Assembly (NCBI RefSeq): GCF_012272695.1
Contig: NZ_CP050902.1
Span: 2,976,001-3,040,000, forward strand
DNA length: 64,000 nt
Direction: 5' to 3'
Origin: Nocardioides sp. JQ2195
GTDB taxonomy: Bacteria; Actinomycetota; Actinomycetes; Propionibacteriales; Nocardioidaceae
Part shown: positions 9,413-17,544 of the stretch, piece by piece
Layout: the number at the start of each line of letters is the position of its first letter
Position numbering within the stretch: the stretch's first letter is position 1
Notes under the pieces: model-generated
The model's input: the letters and a program-made list of their open reading frames with translations, nothing else
Told to the model about the DNA's origin: nothing
Databases searched by the model: none
Translations under genes and position numbers: made by a program

Positions 9413-11529
9413 CAGCCCTCCCGCGTCACGATGATGTTGAGGAACGCGTCAATGCGAGCCCGGAACCCCGGGTGCAAGGGCACCGTCGAACCGAACTCCT
9501 CGATGATCGCCGGGCCGGCGAGCTCGTGGCCGGGCGCCAGGTCCGGGCGCCAGAAGACCGGCGTGTCGACGTACCCGTCGGACACCTCGAAGCACACTTG
9601 ACGGGCGCCGTGGTTTCGAGACGGTCGCTGCGCGACCTCCTCAACCACCGACCATTTCTTGATCTCGGGCCGCTGGATCGGGCCCACCCCGGAGACTCGG
9701 AGGTTGACCCACTCGACCTGTTGTCGCGGGTCGTCAGCGAAGTCGTAGCCGTAAAGCGTGCGGTGCTCGGCGTGGAAGCGCTCGGCCACCTCCGCCAGCA
9801 GGGCGCTGTCGATGGCGCCCTCGGGCAGCGACACCCTGACCTCGAAGGCCTGTCCGAAGTAGCGCAGGTCGGCGGTTCGCAGGAACTGGTGCTCGGTGCC
9901 GGGAAAGCCCTCCTTGGTCAGCGCCGCACGGGCCCGGCCGCAGAGGTCGTCGTAGACCCCGGCCAGGTCGGCGGCATCGACGTCGTCGTGCAGCCGCACG
10001 TGGGTCTGGACGTAGTCGTTCTTCACGTCGACGGTGAGGAGGCCGAACGCGGACACGTTGCCGGGGTTGGGTGGCACCAGCACTGCCCGCAGGCCCAGGA
10101 TGTCGGCCAACCGGCACAACAACAGGGATCCCGATCCACCGAAGGTGGTGAGGGTGAAGTCGCGGACGTCCAGCCCCCGCTTGACCGTGACCGCGCGCAA
10201 CGCGTTGGCCTGGTTCCAGGCAGAGATCTCGAGCACGCCGGCCGCACAGGCCTCGGGGGTGAGTCCGAGCTCGTCGGCCAGGGCACGGATGCCGGAGGCC
10301 GCTGCCTCCGTGTCGAGTGGGATCTCGCCGCCGAGCAGGTGCGGCGGGACCCGGCCGAGGAACACGTGGGCGTCGGTGATGGTGACCTCGTCGCCGCCCT
10401 TGGCGTAGCACAGCGGACCCGGGTCGGCCCCCGCTGAGTGCGGGCCCACCTTGAGCGCTCCTTCCGGGGAGAGCCAGGCGATCGAGCCGCCTCCGGCTCC
10501 GACGGTGACGACGTCGATCATGGGGATCTTGGAGGGGAAGGCGCCCACGCTGCCCTCGGTGGTCAGGGTCGGCTCGCCGTCGACGACCACGCTGACGTCG
10601 GTCGACGTGCCGCCGCCGTCGCTGGTCAGCACCCGGTCGAAGCCGGCGACCTTGGCGATCAGGGCGGCACCGAGCGCACCCGCAGCCGGGCCGGAGAGGA
10701 CGGTGCTGATCGGCTGGTGGACGACCTCGTCGGCGCTGAGCACGCCACCGTTCGACTTCATCACGTAGAACGGCACCCGCCTTTCGCCGTCGGTCGAGGC
10801 GTAGGCGTCGAGCCGGTCCTTGATGTTGGTGACATAGGTGCCCAACCGTGGCTTCACGGCGGCATCGACGAGCGTGGTCATCGCGCGTTCGTACTCGCGG
10901 TACTCCAGCAGCACCTCGCTGCTCAGGGAGACCACCGCGTCGGGGTGCTCCTCGCGCAGCACCGACAGCATGGCCTCCTCCTGGGTCGAGTCGGCATAGG
11001 AGTGGAGGAAGCAGACGGCGAGGGTGTTGATGTCACGCTGGCGGAACCAGCGCGCCACCAGCCGGGCTCCGGCCTCGTCGAACGGGCGGACCTCTGCACC
11101 GGTGTGGTCCAGTCGCCCGCCGACTCCCTTGACCAGGTGCCGGGGAACGATGCGATCGGGCTTGACCCAGAAGTAGGAGTTGCCGTAGCCGTCGGGGACC
11201 GACTGCCGGGCGATCTCGAGCATCGCCTCGTAGCCCTCGGTGGTGATGAACCCGAGGGCTCCCACCTTGCCCTCCAGGAGCTGGTTGGTGGCGACGGTCG
11301 TCCCGTGGCTGACGGCGGTCAGGGCGTCACCGCGGCCCGGCGGCAGGCCAAGCAGCCCGAGGACCTTCTCGATGCCGGCCATGAAACCGTCGGCCGGGTT
11401 GCCGGGGGTCGAGGGCGTCTTGGTGGTGACCAGCTCGCCCGTCTCCTCGTCGAGCGCCACGACATCGGTGAAGGTGCCGCCGGTGTCGATGCCGACGCGG
11501 ATGCGGCGCTGCCGGGAACCCGTTGCCAT
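9412..11529 (-). CDS. hyuA: Hydantoinase A / oxoprolinase family subunit
   Basis: 705-residue HyuA-type subunit of an ATP-dependent cyclic-amide hydrolase. The N-terminus has the actin-like ATPase phosphate loop DTGGTFTD at residues 15-22, then SHGTTVATNQLLEGK, DGGGTSTDVSVV and GGGSIAW. I chose the ATG at 11529; the 14 further residues upstream have no family similarity that I can see. It is followed without a gap by hyuB. Around residues 627-640 the protein carries a segment (WSVVEEVAQRPSRNHG) encoded by the second copy of the hairpin repeat, inserted in frame in what looks like a variable surface loop shortly before the conserved AGPAIIEEFGSTVPLHPG block. In this locus it may open or process a pyrimidine- or hydantoin-like ring, but its substrate cannot be read from sequence. 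Confidence 0.9.
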   Translation of the reverse strand: MATGSRQRRIRVGIDTGGTFTDVVALDEETGELVTTKTPSTPGNPADGFMAGIEKVLGLLGLPPGRGDALTAVSHGTTVATNQLLEGKVGALGFITTEGYEAMLEIARQSVPDGYGNSYFWVKPDRIVPRHLVKGVGGRLDHTGAEVRPFDEAGARLVARWFRQRDINTLAVCFLHSYADSTQEEAMLSVLREEHPDAVVSLSSEVLLEYREYERAMTTLVDAAVKPRLGTYVTNIKDRLDAYASTDGERRVPFYVMKSNGGVLSADEVVHQPISTVLSGPAAGALGAALIAKVAGFDRVLTSDGGGTSTDVSVVVDGEPTLTTEGSVGAFPSKIPMIDVVTVGAGGGSIAWLSPEGALKVGPHSAGADPGPLCYAKGGDEVTITDAHVFLGRVPPHLLGGEIPLDTEAAASGIRALADELGLTPEACAAGVLEISAWNQANALRAVTVKRGLDVRDFTLTTFGGSGSLLLCRLADILGLRAVLVPPNPGNVSAFGLLTVDVKNDYVQTHVRLHDDVDAADLAGVYDDLCGRARAALTKEGFPGTEHQFLRTADLRYFGQAFEVRVSLPEGAIDSALLAEVAERFHAEHRTLYGYDFADDPRQQVEWVNLRVSGVGPIQRPEIKKWSVVEEVAQRPSRNHGARQVCFEVSDGYVDTPVFWRPDLAPGHELAGPAIIEEFGSTVPLHPGFRARIDAFLNIIVTREG
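9610..9649. repeat. Interspersed hairpin element, copy 2 (inside hyuA)
   Basis: 40-nt unit, opposite orientation to copy 1. On the plus strand it reads GTGGTTTCGAGAC, then the hairpin GGTCGC-TGC-GCGACC, then TCCTCAACCACC. The outer flanks match copy 1, while the inner stem differs on both arms so that base pairing is kept. It is inserted in frame within hyuA. Confidence 0.8.
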
Positions 11530-11575
11530 GCCCCGATTCAATCCGCCCCGAGCCACTCGCTGCGACGGCAAGTTG

Positions 11576-11602
11576 TGCCAACGGATCGCTGATTCGTTGG
11601 CA
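11576..11602. promoter_or_regulatory. Perfect 8-bp inverted repeat upstream of hyuA (candidate operator)
   Basis: TGCCAACG and CGTTGGCA separated by 11 bp, in the 116-bp gap between the amidase stop and the hyuA start, centred about 60 bp before the hyuA ATG. The hexamer TTGGCA also occurs in front of the pucR start (GTGTTGGCAATG near 20384). This could be a PucR operator controlling a second transcript (hyuA-hyuB-arcC-amidohydrolase). No binding is shown by the sequence. Confidence 0.45.
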
Positions 11603-11645
11603 GGTCACGATTGCCCTCGCCCGGCTGGCGGTTCCGACCGACTGT

Positions 11646-13037
11646 TCAGCGGTGGGGCGTCGTGATCGACTCGAACGCCGCCGCCACCTCGAGCAGCCGG
11701 CGCTCACCACCGTGCGGGGCGACCAGCTGGATCCCCACCGGCAGCCCGTCGTCGGTGGTGCCGGCCGGCACGGAGATCGCCGGGCACCCGGTGACGGTGA
11801 TGAAGTAGGCCGAGCGCATCCAGTCGAGGTAGGTGTCCATGGGGTGGCCGTTGATCTCGGTCGGGAACTCCCGGTCGGCCGGGAACGGGGGCACCTGGGA
11901 GACGGGGAGGACGAGGAGGTCGCGGTCGGCGAAGAACAGTCGCATGCGTTCTGCCAGGGCGGTTCGCTGCGCGTAGGCGCGGGCCACGTCGGCGCCGGTG
12001 AGCGACTCCCCGGCCCGGATGTTGTCGGCCAGCGAGTCCTTGAAGGAGCCGGGGTTCTCGGCGAGGAGCCGACCGAACTTCGCCTGGAAGTGCCAGGCCC
12101 GCAGGGTCCTGAAGGTGTCCTCGGCCAAGCCGAGATCGGGGTGGGCGCGCACCACCTGAGCACCGGCACCGCTGAACGACGACGCGGACTCCTCCACCAC
12201 CCGCGCCACCTGTGCATCGACCTCGAAGGCGCCCCCGAGGTCGACCGACAGGCCCACGCGGACACCCTCGAGCGAGCCACGCAGGGGTGGTGCGAAGGCC
12301 GAGCCGGGGTCCCCGAGGGCCAGCGGGGCCCGCGGGTCGGGACCGGCCTGGACGGACAGCAGCAGGGCCAGGTCACCCACGTTGCGAGCCAGCGGTCCAC
12401 CCACCGACGTGGACTCCCACTGGTTGGCCGTCGGCCACTCCGGCACCCTCCCCAGGGACGGCCGCAAACCGACCACGCCGCAGAAGGAGGCGGGGTTGCG
12501 CAGGGAGCCGCCCATGTCGGACCCGTCGGCGAGCGGGACCATGCCGGCCGCCAGCGCACAGGCGGCGCCCCCGCTCGAGCCACCGGCCGACCTTGTGGGG
12601 TCGTGGGGGTTCAGCGTGGTGCCGAAGACCGTGTTAAAGGTGTGCGAGCCCGCCGCGAACTCCGGCACGTTGGTCTTGCCGACCACCACGACACCGGCGC
12701 GGCGTACTCGCTCGACGATCAGGTCGTCGGCCTCCGGGACGTGGTCCGCGAACAGCGGTGAGCCGTACGTCGTCCGCCAGCCGGCCACGGCGTGGGTGTC
12801 CTTGAACGCGAACGGCAGGCCGTGCAGCGGGCCGACCACTTCCCCCGAGGCCAAGGACCGATCGGCCGCAGCCGCGCCCTCCCGTGCCCGTTCCTCGTCG
12901 AGCGACACGACGGCGTTCAGCTCCGGGTTGTGTTCCCCGATGCGATCGAGGTGCAGGTCGAGCAGCTCGCGTGCGGAGATCTCGCGGTCACGCAGGGCCG
13001 CGACCATCTCCCGGGCCGTGGAGTCGACGGTGACCAC
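11646..13037 (-). CDS. Amidase signature family hydrolase
   Basis: 463-residue amidase signature enzyme. The catalytic Lys lies in FAFKDTHAVAG, and the Gly/Ser-rich signature with the cis-Ser and nucleophilic Ser reads SAGGSSGGAACALAAG followed by DGSDMGGSLRNPA. I chose the GTG at 13037, 4 nt after the coxG-like stop; the frame upstream is arginine/tryptophan-rich shadow. No strong ribosome site is visible, consistent with translational coupling. It is the last gene of the permease-oxidase block. In the proposed pathway it would hydrolyse a linear amide after ring opening (malonamate or ureidomalonate). Amidase substrates are hard to predict, so only the class is firm. Confidence 0.88.
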   Translation of the reverse strand: MVTVDSTAREMVAALRDREISARELLDLHLDRIGEHNPELNAVVSLDEERAREGAAAADRSLASGEVVGPLHGLPFAFKDTHAVAGWRTTYGSPLFADHVPEADDLIVERVRRAGVVVVGKTNVPEFAAGSHTFNTVFGTTLNPHDPTRSAGGSSGGAACALAAGMVPLADGSDMGGSLRNPASFCGVVGLRPSLGRVPEWPTANQWESTSVGGPLARNVGDLALLLSVQAGPDPRAPLALGDPGSAFAPPLRGSLEGVRVGLSVDLGGAFEVDAQVARVVEESASSFSGAGAQVVRAHPDLGLAEDTFRTLRAWHFQAKFGRLLAENPGSFKDSLADNIRAGESLTGADVARAYAQRTALAERMRLFFADRDLLVLPVSQVPPFPADREFPTEINGHPMDTYLDWMRSAYFITVTGCPAISVPAGTTDDGLPVGIQLVAPHGGERRLLEVAAAFESITTPHR

Positions 13038-13041
13038 GGCG

Positions 13042-13713
13042 TCAGCGCCGTCGGCCGAGCAGGGCCCCGGCCACCACGCCGGACAGCACCAGCCCCGCCC
13101 CGACCATGACGCCCTTGACGAAGTCGTCGCGACTCCCCGGGGCCTGGGCCGCAGCGGTGAACACCGCCCCACCCCCTGCCGCCACCGAAGCGGGTGCGGG
13201 CTCTCCGGCCGATCTTCCCGCGGACTGTTCGGACACCGTCGAGGCATCGACGGGTGGCGCCACCCCCGGGACACCCTGGGCGATCTCCCGCTCGACGTTG
13301 GTGAAGAACTCGGTGGCCATCCTCCGGCTGACCGAGGTCAGCATCCGCTGGCCGACGCCGCCGATCATCCCGCCCACGACGGTGTCGGCGTCGTAGTGGA
13401 GGGTCGTGGTGCCGTCGCCGTTGTCGTCGAACGAGACCGACACGTCAGCCGCGATCGTGCCGGGTGTCCCGGCTCCCTGCGCGGCCAGCACCAGGGACCG
13501 GTGGGGTTCCAGGTCGCGCAGCTCGCAGGTGCCGGCATAGGTGCCGCGCACGGCGGCCACCCCCGCGGTCACGGTCATCGCATAGGCGTTCTCGCCGGTC
13601 TCCTCGAGTCGCTCGCAGCCGGGGATGGTCGCCACCAGCACGGACGGGTCGAGCAACGCGTCCCACACCTTCTCGACGGGAGCGACGAGGGTGGCCTCGC
13701 CAACGATCTTCAT
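13042..13713 (-). CDS. CoxG-like SRPBCC-domain protein
   Basis: 223-residue protein with an N-terminal SRPBCC/START-like domain (about 1-150; opening [22 protein letters not shown] cannot be mistaken for the CoxG family) and a C-terminal Ala/Gly-rich linker ending in one hydrophobic segment (MVGAGLVLSGVVAGALLG) followed by RRR. CoxG proteins accompany carbon monoxide dehydrogenase-type molybdenum hydroxylases and are thought to help recruit or anchor the enzyme at the membrane. The ATG at 13713 overlaps the stop of the large subunit (ATGA) and is preceded by GAAAGGA. The single C-terminal helix fits the anchoring idea, which is inference. Confidence 0.85.
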   Translation of the reverse strand: MKIVGEATLVAPVEKVWDALLDPSVLVATIPGCERLEETGENAYAMTVTAGVAAVRGTYAGTCELRDLEPHRSLVLAAQGAGTPGTIAADVSVSFDDNGDGTTTLHYDADTVVGGMIGGVGQRMLTSVSRRMATEFFTNVEREIAQGVPGVAPPVDASTVSEQSAGRSAGEPAPASVAAGGGAVFTAAAQAPGSRDDFVKGVMVGAGLVLSGVVAGALLGRRR

Positions 13714-16109
13714 GACGGATCCTTTCGGTGCGCTCGCCTCAGCTCGAAGAGCTGCGAGGGTGAGATCGGCATCGCGGTGATCGCGAGGGTCGAGGGATCG
13801 AGTCGTTCGGCGTCCTCGATCGCGGAGGCGAAGACCGCCGCCGAGGGGATCACACCTGCCTCGCCGGCCCCCTTGATGCCGAGCGGGTTCAGGGGCGACG
13901 GGGTCTCGAGGTGGTCGATCTCGATCTCGGCCGGGACCTCGGTGATGTAGGGCATCAGGAAGTCCATGAACGAGGCGTTCAGGAGCTGTCCCGACTCGTC
14001 GTACTCCATCCGTTCGTAGAGGGCACCGCCCACTCCTTGGGCGACACCACCGTGGATCTGGCCCTCGACGATCATCGGGTTGATCAGGTTGCCGCAGTCG
14101 TGGACGACGCAGTAGCGCAGGATGCGGACCTCGGCCGTCTCGGGATCGGTCTCCACCACGACGGCGTGCATGCCGTTGGCGAACGTCGAGCGCTCGGGCG
14201 AGTAGAAGTCCTTGCCCTCCAGCCCCGGTTCCTCCCCCACCGCGACGGGCGGCTTGTCCGGGTCGCCGACGGTGAACTGGGTGGCCGCCTGCGAGGCTTC
14301 GTCGAAGGCGTAGCGCAGGGGGTTGGACAGCACGGCGACGGTGCCCAGGGAGATCTGCGAGGACGGGGCGCCCCTGACCTGCACGACGCCGTCGGCGATC
14401 TCGAGGTCCGCGGCGTCCACCTCCAGGGCCTCGGCCGCGATCCGGAGTGCCTTGGCACGGGCTCGCCGGGCGGCCAGCGCCACGGCAGACCCGCTCATCA
14501 CTGCAGCACGCGAGGCGAACGTGCCCACGGCGTACGGCATCCGACGGGTGTCGCCGGCGACCACCTCGACGTCGTCGAGGGGGACGCCGAGCTCGTCGGC
14601 CACGATCTGGGCGAACGCGGTCTGGTGCCCCTGGCCCTGGCTGGTCAGGCCGATCGCGACCTTCACCCTGCCGCTGGTCTCGATGTGCACGTGGGCGCCC
14701 TCGTAGGGTCCGACCCCGGTTCCCTCGACGTAGCAGGCCAGCCCGATGCCGACCTGGCGTCCCTCGGCCCGGGCTGCCGCGCGCACCTTCTCGAAGTCGT
14801 CCCACCCGACCAGCTGCTTGAGCTTCGCCAGGCTGGCCGGGTAGTCCCCCGAGTCGTAGGTGAGCGGCCGTCCGTCCTGGAAGACCAGCCCGTGCTCGTA
14901 GGGGAACTCGTCGGGCTGGATGAAGTTCGTCGCCCGCACGTCGGCACGGTCCTTGCCGAGGTGGGCCGCGATCGCGTCCATGGTGCGCTCCATCGCGAAC
15001 ACCCCCTGCGGTCGGCCGGCGCCGCGGTAGGGCGTGACGATCACCGTGTTGGTGTAGAGGCTCTCGAAGACCACCTTGTAGCTCTGCGGCTTGTAGGGGC
15101 CGAGCAGCTGGGTCGAGGTGATGATCGGCACGATCAGGCCGTACGGCGTGTAGGCGCCGTTGTCGTGCCAGAACTGCACCGAGAGACCGAGCAGCCGACC
15201 GTCGTCGTCGAACCCGACCTCGATGTGCTGCTGCTGGGCACGTTCGTGGGCCGCCGAGACGAAGTGCTCGCGCCGGTCCTCGGTGAACTTCACCGGCATC
15301 CCCAAGGCCTGGGCCGCCATCGGCACCAGCAGCTCCTCGGGCCACGGGTGCACGATCTTGACGCCGAAACCACCGCCGACGTCGGGCGTGATCACGTCCA
15401 CCTGCACCAGGTCGAGACCGAGCTTGGCGGCGACTGCTGCGCGGACCCCGGTGGACGTCTGCGTGGAGGTCCACACCTGCAACCGGTGACTGTCGGGATC
15501 CCAGCGGGCCACGACTCCACGCCCCTCCAAGGGAGTGCTGGCGCTCCGTTCGACGTCGAGGTCGAGGGCGAGTCGGTGCGGTGCTGCGGCGATCGCGGCC
15601 TCGGCATCGCCGTCCTCCTGCTCGAGCCGGGCCGCGACGTTGCCGGGCACGTCGTCGTGCACCAGGCTCGACGCCTCACGAGCGGCCGGCAGACCCACGA
15701 CGGGCGGCAGGAACTCGTAGTCGACACGAATGCGCGACACCGCGTCCTCGGCGAGGTAGCGGTCGTCGGCGACCACGAACGCGATCGCCTCACCGACGTG
15801 GTTCACCTCGTCCTTGGCGAGGGCGTACTGGGTCCGGCCGTGGGTCAGGGCCGGGTGCGGGATCAGCAGGGGCAGCGGGTCGGCCATGGCACCGGTGAGG
15901 TCGTCGTAGGTGTAGACCGCGTGCACGCCCTCGAGGTCGAGCACCGCCTCGACGTCGATGTCGACGATGCGGGCGTGGGCGTGCGGACTGCGCAGGACCG
16001 CGGCCTCGAGGGCTCCGCCCATCAGGTCGTCGACGTAGCGGCCGCGACCGAGCAGCAGCCGGGCGTCCTCGACGCGCTTGACCTTCTCGCCGAACAGCTT
16101 CGTGGTCAC
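13710..16109 (-). CDS. Molybdenum hydroxylase large subunit (form-II CoxL / xanthine dehydrogenase type)
   Basis: 799-residue molybdopterin-binding subunit of a three-subunit aerobic oxidoreductase. It shows [17 protein letters not shown] at the N-terminus, the MoCo segments DVGGGFGVK and GQGHQTAF, and near the C-terminus [13 protein letters not shown] with the catalytic-type Glu. The active-site loop reads [10 protein letters not shown], not the AYRCSFR loop of true form-I CO dehydrogenases, so I do not call it CO dehydrogenase. The GTG at 16109 overlaps the small-subunit stop (GTGA). With the permease and ring-opening enzyme nearby, a nucleobase hydroxylase is likely: uracil to barbiturate, or xanthine to urate. 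Substrate unproven. Confidence 0.9.
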   Translation of the reverse strand: MTTKLFGEKVKRVEDARLLLGRGRYVDDLMGGALEAAVLRSPHAHARIVDIDVEAVLDLEGVHAVYTYDDLTGAMADPLPLLIPHPALTHGRTQYALAKDEVNHVGEAIAFVVADDRYLAEDAVSRIRVDYEFLPPVVGLPAAREASSLVHDDVPGNVAARLEQEDGDAEAAIAAAPHRLALDLDVERSASTPLEGRGVVARWDPDSHRLQVWTSTQTSTGVRAAVAAKLGLDLVQVDVITPDVGGGFGVKIVHPWPEELLVPMAAQALGMPVKFTEDRREHFVSAAHERAQQQHIEVGFDDDGRLLGLSVQFWHDNGAYTPYGLIVPIITSTQLLGPYKPQSYKVVFESLYTNTVIVTPYRGAGRPQGVFAMERTMDAIAAHLGKDRADVRATNFIQPDEFPYEHGLVFQDGRPLTYDSGDYPASLAKLKQLVGWDDFEKVRAAARAEGRQVGIGLACYVEGTGVGPYEGAHVHIETSGRVKVAIGLTSQGQGHQTAFAQIVADELGVPLDDVEVVAGDTRRMPYAVGTFASRAAVMSGSAVALAARRARAKALRIAAEALEVDAADLEIADGVVQVRGAPSSQISLGTVAVLSNPLRYAFDEASQAATQFTVGDPDKPPVAVGEEPGLEGKDFYSPERSTFANGMHAVVVETDPETAEVRILRYCVVHDCGNLINPMIVEGQIHGGVAQGVGGALYERMEYDESGQLLNASFMDFLMPYITEVPAEIEIDHLETPSPLNPLGIKGAGEAGVIPSAAVFASAIEDAERLDPSTLAITAMPISPSQLFELRRAHRKDPS

Positions 16110-16666
16110 GGCGCCTCCTCCTCGGCCGCGATCGAGCCTGGCCGAGACGGTCGCCCGTCCTCGGAGCTCGATCCTTCCGCGATCAGGTCGGCGGCACGGT
16201 GGACCGCCTTGGCGATGTTCTGGTAGCCGGTGCACCGGCACAGGTTGCCGGCGACCATCTCTCGGGCCTCGACCTCGCTCGGCCGCGGGTTGTCACGCAG
16301 CCCGGCGGTGATCGTGGTGAGGAAGCCGGGGGTGCAGAAGCCGCACTGCAGCCCGTGGCAGTCCCTGAACGCCTGCTGGACCGGGCCGAGCGTGCCGTCC
16401 TCCGCGGCCAGGCCCTCCACCGTGGTGAGCTCCTGGCCGGACACGGTCACGGCGAACAACAGGCAGGACCGCACCGGGGCGCCGTCGAGCAGGACGGTGC
16501 AGGCACCGCACACCCCGTGCTCGCAACCGACGTGGGTGCCGGTCAGCCCGAGGTCGTGGCGCAGGGCGTCACTGAGCAGTCGGCGCGCCGGCACCGTCAC
16601 CGCATGGGCTGCGCCGTTGACGTTCAGGAGGATGTCGTGGGTCTCCTCGGGAGCTTCCTGGGTCAT
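16106..16666 (-). CDS. Molybdenum hydroxylase small subunit, two [2Fe-2S] clusters
   Basis: 186-residue iron-sulfur subunit. The plant-ferredoxin type cluster is bound by CEHGVCGAC plus a Cys about 12 residues later (VRSC); the second by CGFCTPG and CRCTGY. These are the standard eight cysteines of CoxS/XdhC-type subunits and all are present. It carries electrons from the molybdopterin site to FAD. The ATG at 16666 overlaps the FAD subunit stop (ATGA) and its own stop overlaps the large-subunit GTG, so the three subunits are coupled. A C-terminal Glu/Ala/Ser-rich tail of about 25 residues follows the conserved domain. Confidence 0.93.
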   Translation of the reverse strand: MTQEAPEETHDILLNVNGAAHAVTVPARRLLSDALRHDLGLTGTHVGCEHGVCGACTVLLDGAPVRSCLLFAVTVSGQELTTVEGLAAEDGTLGPVQQAFRDCHGLQCGFCTPGFLTTITAGLRDNPRPSEVEAREMVAGNLCRCTGYQNIAKAVHRAADLIAEGSSSEDGRPSRPGSIAAEEEAP

Positions 16667-17544
16667 CGGTCCTCCTCGTGCCGCGCCACCGCGTCGTCGT
16701 ACGCCGCGCGCAGGACGCGGCGGGTGAGCACCCTGCCCAGCTGGGCTCGGTAGGCGGCGCTGGCATGGATGTCGGCGGCCGGGTCGAGCCGGGTGAGGGC
16801 GAGGTCGGCAGCGGCATCGAGCGCGTCCTCGCTCGGCTCTCCTGCGGAGAACGCCTCGGAGAGGTCGACCGCGATCGGCACGTCGCCCATGGACCAGTAC
16901 GACGTGCGCGCCGAGGTCACCTGACGTGACTCGTCGATGCCCACGAGCGCTGCGACCCCGCACACCGCATAGTCGCCGTGTCGACGGGCCACCTCGTCGC
17001 AGGCGATCCCGAATCCCTTCTGCAGGGCCGGGAAGTGCGCCGAGACGGCCAGCTCGCCGGCGCGGAGCGAGGACTCGAGCGGTCCCACGACGAGGTCGGC
17101 GGCAGGGATCTCTCGCTCCCCCTCGCCGGAGAGGACGGTCAGGGCTCCGTCGAGCAGGAGCAGGACGGCCGGCATCTCTGCGGCGGCGTCGGCGTGCACC
17201 AACGACCCGACCGTGGTGCCGCGGTTGCGAATCGTGGGATGGGCCACGAGGCGCAGCGCCCGGGCGACCAGTGGCTGTGTCCGGCGTACGCCGGGGTCGG
17301 TCTCGACCTGGGCATGGCGGGCCAGCGCGCCGACACGCACGCCGTCCTCGTCGGCCCGCACCGTGGCCAGCTCCGCAAGCCCGTTGATGTCGACCAGCAG
17401 GGACGGCGAGGCGAGTCGCATCGAGAGCAGTGGGACCAGGCTCTGTCCACCGGCGAGCACCTTCGCGTGCGGGTCCGAGGCGAGCGCGTCGAGGGCTTCG
17501 TCGAGCGTCGTCGGGCGGGAGTAGGCGAAGGGCGCCGGCTTCAC
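16663..17544 (-). CDS. Molybdenum hydroxylase medium (FAD-binding) subunit
   Basis: 293-residue CoxM/XdhB-type subunit. The FAD-binding motif AGGQSLVP is at about residues 33-40 and the second FAD motif TIRNRGTTVGSLVHAD at about 107-122, both typical of the family; a CoxM C-terminal domain follows. The GTG at 17544 overlaps the permease stop (GTGA). Gene order medium-small-large followed by a coxG-like gene is the usual coxMSL-G arrangement. It passes electrons from the iron-sulfur subunit to the external acceptor, which is unknown here. Confidence 0.92.
   Translation of the reverse strand: MKPAPFAYSRPTTLDEALDALASDPHAKVLAGGQSLVPLLSMRLASPSLLVDINGLAELATVRADEDGVRVGALARHAQVETDPGVRRTQPLVARALRLVAHPTIRNRGTTVGSLVHADAAAEMPAVLLLLDGALTVLSGEGEREIPAADLVVGPLESSLRAGELAVSAHFPALQKGFGIACDEVARRHGDYAVCGVAALVGIDESRQVTSARTSYWSMGDVPIAVDLSEAFSAGEPSEDALDAAADLALTRLDPAADIHASAAYRAQLGRVLTRRVLRAAYDDAVARHEEDR

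Noticed and set aside
13911-16226. Long open frame (771 codons) on the plus strand opposite the molybdenum hydroxylase large subunit
   Set aside because: It is the mirror of a strongly supported gene, has Val/Gly/Asp/His-rich composition typical of antisense frames in high-GC DNA, and no domain features.
13710-17544. Aerobic carbon monoxide dehydrogenase (coxMSL)
   Set aside because: The large-subunit loop is YRGAGR, not the AYRCSFR loop of true CO dehydrogenases, and the context is nucleobase catabolism.
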